Shown here piece by piece: positions 45,870 to 48,604 of a stretch of DNA of 48,604 nucleotides. Origin of the DNA: Pseudoalteromonas rubra (lineage in GTDB: Bacteria; Pseudomonadota; Gammaproteobacteria; Enterobacterales; Alteromonadaceae). The translations under genes and the position numbers were made by a program. The number at the start of each line of letters is the position of its first letter. Within the stretch, counting starts at the first letter, position 1. Location of the stretch: contig NZ_PNCI01000033.1 in NCBI RefSeq assembly GCF_005887095.1, positions 1-48,604 of the forward strand, written 5' to 3'. The notes below the pieces were generated by a model, which made no database searches, had not been told where the DNA came from, and worked only from the letters and a program-made list of their open reading frames with translations.

Positions 45870-47200
45870 ACGTGCGCCTGCATTGGTCTTTCGCGGGCCA
45901 GATCCTGTTAAGCTGCACTGTAGTGCTTACTTGCGCACTGATGGCGCTGACGATGGCTTTGCACCATCAAATCCCCGTGATCATTGCCTGCTGTTCGATT
46001 CTGCTCATCTCCTTACTGACTTTACTCGTCCTGCTGAGCCGTTTAACTGCCCACCGTCAGCGGGTACTGGCGACTTTAGAAGATGGCATTAAGAGTATCA
46101 AAGATGGCGACCTGTCACTGCGGATCTCGCCAACATCCGATCCTGAGCTAACCAGCCTGATTGAGCTCTACAACCAGCTGACAACCAACCTGAAGCAGCA
46201 AAAACAAAAGCTCAATCAAAAAGAGTTGGTACTGGATAGCATAGTCCAGGCCTCACCAATGGCGACCCTGCTACTCGATAAACACCACCACATTGTTTAC
46301 CACAATGCCGCTGCACGTCAGTTACTAAGTAAACAAGCCGGTGCACTCACAGGCAGTAAACTCGAAACGGCCTGTGATGCTTTACCCGCACCACTAGCCC
46401 AGGCACTCAGTCTGGGTTACACAGGTATGTTGAGCTTCGAGCAACAAGAGCAAAAGCACACTTTTTATCTTGGCATCGAACAGGTTACTCTAAATTATCA
46501 GCCCCATACACTGGTGATCTGTAAAAACGTCTCAGCAGAGCAAAATCGTGAAGAGATCATGCTGTGGAAAAATGCCATTCGTCTGATAAGCCACGAGCTA
46601 AACAATTCTTTGGCACCCATTCAGTCACTGACCAGCTCGGCACAGACTATGCTGAACCAGCAAAAACACCTTGAGCTGCTGCCAGACATGCTGGACACCA
46701 TTTCACAGCGAGCGCATAACCTGAGCGAGTTTATCCAGCGCTATGCAGAGTATGCACGTTTACCGGCCCCCAGCAGCGCAACGCACGCTATCGCACCGCT
46801 TCTGGATAGATTGCAGACCTTTTACCCTTTTACACTACTGGGCACAATCCCCGATTACAGCGGCGACTTCGATCTTGCTCAGGTAGAGCAGGTGTTGCTT
46901 AATTTGCTCAAAAATGCCCACGAATCAGGCAGTGATAAAAGCGAGATATCCGTGCAGGTGGTTCGGGATCAAAGCCGGCTTCGCTTTGCCATCGTTGACC
47001 GCGGATGTGGGATCCAGCCGGGTAATTTACATCAAGCACTACAGCCATTTTACTCGACTAAATCTCAGGGTACTGGGCTCGGATTGAGCCTGTGTCATGA
47101 CATCATCACAGCACATCAGGGACAGTTAAGACTGCGTAACCGCGAAAAGGGTGGCCTGATGGTAGAATTCGACTTACCTTTGGGAGAGAATGGACAGTAA
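45866..47200 (+). CDS. Membrane sensor histidine kinase, partner of the NtrC-type regulator
   Basis: A 444-residue kinase. Two helices (about 10-32 and 36-58) are joined by only a few residues, so there is almost no periplasmic sensing loop. A HAMP-like stretch (about 60-115), a PAS domain (LVLDSIVQASPMATLLLDKHHHIVYHNAAARQLL, about 121-220), the phosphorylated His243 (RLISHELNNSLAPIQSL) and an HATPase (NLLKNAHESG N box, DRGCGIQPG, TGLGLSL) follow. The kinase should sense through PAS or the membrane. It is translationally coupled to the regulator gene. Confidence 0.93.
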   Translation: MNVRLHWSFAGQILLSCTVVLTCALMALTMALHHQIPVIIACCSILLISLLTLLVLLSRLTAHRQRVLATLEDGIKSIKDGDLSLRISPTSDPELTSLIELYNQLTTNLKQQKQKLNQKELVLDSIVQASPMATLLLDKHHHIVYHNAAARQLLSKQAGALTGSKLETACDALPAPLAQALSLGYTGMLSFEQQEQKHTFYLGIEQVTLNYQPHTLVICKNVSAEQNREEIMLWKNAIRLISHELNNSLAPIQSLTSSAQTMLNQQKHLELLPDMLDTISQRAHNLSEFIQRYAEYARLPAPSSATHAIAPLLDRLQTFYPFTLLGTIPDYSGDFDLAQVEQVLLNLLKNAHESGSDKSEISVQVVRDQSRLRFAIVDRGCGIQPGNLHQALQPFYSTKSQGTGLGLSLCHDIITAHQGQLRLRNREKGGLMVEFDLPLGENGQ

Positions 47201-47222
47201 CCTACATTCACAAGGATCGACT

Positions 47223-48320
47223 GTGCATTCACCTTTGCTTTGGGCCATGCTATCTGGCACCCTAATCTTTACCGGCTGTAAAACGCTTCCACAGCCACCC
47301 GAAAAGCACCGGGAGACACACCTGCCCTGCTGGATTCAGTCGCCAAAACAAGCCGAACAACTTGGCTTCATTGGCACCGCGGCCCCGTTCAGCGCCATTC
47401 CGAATGGTTCAGAGCTGGCCAGTAGGACCCGCGCCCTCAAAAAGCTGGCGGCCTATCATGCCATTCAGTTGCAGCGCAGCGACCTACAAGGTGTGACACC
47501 GGATGAACCCACACAGGTGTTATCTTCCGGTCATACCGTCTATTACTCAGCGCCCTTCAATACCCAGGATACCCAATACAGCTATGTCAGCTTCATGCCA
47601 CTTAAAGAAAGTGCCAACTGCCCTGTACGTCCCTGTGACTTTACGCTTTGCCAGCCTGCCTGGCTTTGTGAAAATGAACAGCGCAATCAGGTGCTGGGGG
47701 TGAGTTACTACACGGTATCGCCCCATCAGCAGATCTCAGTCAGTGAGCGCAATGCCAAAGCAGTGGCGAGCTTTTTGTTGCAGGCCCGGGTAAATGCGAC
47801 GGAATACCTGCAAGAGCGCGCAATCAATCGTGATGGTACTTTGCGGCATGAAATAAACTTTAATCGCAATGGTAAAGTAACGGCACAAGGTGTACCCACT
47901 CGGCTGGCACTGCACCAAAGCTGTCAGTATGGCTCCACGCTAATCGGTCTGTATAGGCCAAATGCTCTGGAGGCTATAAGTATACCGACAACAAGCGCCC
48001 TGGCTGACATGAAGCGCAGTGGACACCTGGTTTTAGGCGCGTTTGGTGAAGATGGCACCATGACCTCAGATAATCTGCTCAGCACCGCTATCAAACTTGC
48101 CATTCAGGATGCCCTGACAGAGCTTGCCAAGAACAAAGGGATCACCATAGATGCGCAGGTAGAAGTAAAACACCACCAGGGGCAATACCTGCTCACCAGC
48201 AGCGAATTTACCATTAATGAAAGTGTCAGCGGTGAGCTGGTCGATCTGAGAATTCAATATAAAAACGATATACCCGTGATTTACGTGTGGTTATTGGAAA
48301 CAACTGGGAAAAGAATTTAG
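47223..48320 (+). CDS. Lipoprotein of unknown function (LPP20-like C-terminal region)
   Basis: A 365-residue lipoprotein. I chose the GTG at 47223-47225, as AAGGA lies 8-9 nt upstream and translation gives a compact signal with lipobox IFTGC (Cys about 19); an ATG at 47190 overlapping the kinase gene has a close GGAGA and cannot be excluded. Two internal cysteine groups (ANCPVRPCDFTLCQPAWLCE, about 136-155) may form disulphides. The C-terminal part (NLLSTAIKLAIQDALTELAKNKGI and following strands) resembles LPP20/FlgT-type folds, a weak resemblance. It is coupled to the kinase gene, which suggests a part in sensing or in the exporter. Function unknown. Confidence 0.75.
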   Translation: MHSPLLWAMLSGTLIFTGCKTLPQPPEKHRETHLPCWIQSPKQAEQLGFIGTAAPFSAIPNGSELASRTRALKKLAAYHAIQLQRSDLQGVTPDEPTQVLSSGHTVYYSAPFNTQDTQYSYVSFMPLKESANCPVRPCDFTLCQPAWLCENEQRNQVLGVSYYTVSPHQQISVSERNAKAVASFLLQARVNATEYLQERAINRDGTLRHEINFNRNGKVTAQGVPTRLALHQSCQYGSTLIGLYRPNALEAISIPTTSALADMKRSGHLVLGAFGEDGTMTSDNLLSTAIKLAIQDALTELAKNKGITIDAQVEVKHHQGQYLLTSSEFTINESVSGELVDLRIQYKNDIPVIYVWLLETTGKRI

Positions 48321-48343
48321 AAACAGGTAAATCGGGAAGAAAA

Positions 48344-48417
48344 TGGAGGCGGAACCCGGAGTCGAACCGAGGTAGACGGATTTGCAATCCGCTGCATGGC
48401 CACTCTGCCATTCCGCC
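48344..48417 (-). tRNA. tRNA-Cys (GCA)
   Basis: The minus strand gives a complete 74-nt cloverleaf: acceptor stem GGCGGAA with TTCCGCC, a D-arm with GTGGCCATGC, an anticodon loop TTGCAAA (GCA), a TTCGACTC T-loop and an encoded 3' CCA after discriminator T. It is close to the E. coli tRNA-Cys in the anticodon and variable parts. Confidence 0.97.
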
Positions 48418-48450
48418 ACATTGTGTTGATACTTAATGTATCAGAGAGAT

Positions 48451-48526
48451 TGGAGCGAGTAACGAGGTTCGAACTCGTGACCTCAACCTTGGCAAGGTTG
48501 CGCTCTACCAGCTGAGCTATACTCGC
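48451..48526 (-). tRNA. tRNA-Gly (GCC)
   Basis: A complete 76-nt cloverleaf on the minus strand: acceptor stem GCGAGTA with TACTCGC, D-arm AGCTCAGCTGGTAGAGC, anticodon arm CAACCTTGCCAAGGTTG with GCC, T-arm ACGAGTTCGAACCTCGT, and an encoded CCA. It is 33 bp upstream of the tRNA-Cys gene, in the Gly-Cys order common in this group. Confidence 0.97.
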
Positions 48527-48565
48527 GTTCCATATTGCTTTTTAACTTAGCTGCTAAATGTAAGA

Positions 48566-48604
48566 GGCAAGGTTGCGTCTTTTCATTCATCCAGCTGAGC
48601 TATA
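48566..48604 (-). pseudogene. Degenerate tRNA-Gly-like fragment at the right edge
   Basis: The minus strand reads TATAGCTCAGCTGG (48591-48604), identical to the 5' part of the neighbouring tRNA-Gly, then 13-14 unrelated bases, then GCAACCTTGCC (48566-48576), identical to part of its anticodon arm, then unrelated sequence. The 3' half of a tRNA is absent. The 5' end is cut by the window. It looks like a decayed or recombined tRNA-Gly copy. Confidence 0.6.

Overview
The window looks like a chromosomal segment of a marine gammaproteobacterium, most probably Pseudoalteromonas or a close alteromonad. This rests on the rRNA leader at the left edge, the Gly/Cys tRNA array at the right edge, SdaC-, RhlE-, KatG- and FeoAB-type proteins that read like that group, and many small membrane proteins. 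It is an inference; no 16S sequence lies in the window. Nothing looks like a prophage, an insertion sequence or a CRISPR array.

Layout. 1-350: the promoter and leader of an rRNA operon reading leftward out of the window. 0.5-2.7 kb: small hypothetical genes and a DMT transporter. 2.7-7.6 kb: a leftward heavy-metal RND efflux operon (His/Cys-rich periplasmic protein, adaptor, pump) with a clear sigma70 promoter. 7.7-15.7 kb: a GNAT acetyltransferase, KatG, YaiI, a chemoreceptor, a porin, an NAD(P)-binding protein and a SYLF-domain lipoprotein. 15.7-16.3 kb: no conventional gene, but a 140-bp sRNA-like unit present twice. 16.4-24.2 kb: a second DMT transporter, three GNAT genes, RhlE, SdaC, a response-regulator diguanylate cyclase, and an AraC regulator divergent from a DUF1360-like membrane protein. 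24.2-28.5 kb: a 1413-residue SNF2 helicase. 28.5-30.4 kb: a frameshifted YHYH-domain lipoprotein gene and a His-tailed secreted partner. 30.6-33 kb: feoAB iron uptake. 33-35.4 kb: small membrane proteins with Cys pairs around a secreted acetoacetate-decarboxylase-like protein.

35.5-48.3 kb holds two FtsX-type ABC systems arranged head to head. The leftward one is an AttEFGH-like set (ATPase, double permease, lipocalin-like AttH lipoprotein). The rightward one is a seven-gene unit: HlyD/MacA adaptor, LolD/MacB ATPase, two FtsX permeases, an NtrC-family sigma54 activator, its histidine kinase, and a lipoprotein. Between them lie a well-spaced sigma54 (-24/-12) promoter and a cluster of TGTCCG half-sites, so the rightward operon probably encodes its own activator. 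This is the most coherent self-contained system in the window. The right edge has tRNA-Cys(GCA), tRNA-Gly(GCC) and a degenerate tRNA-Gly-like remnant.

The signals most worth following are the duplicated sRNA-like unit, the self-regulated sigma54 exporter, the frameshift in the YHYH gene, and the repeat architecture upstream of that gene, which shares a half-site with the upstream region of the secreted decarboxylase-like gene.
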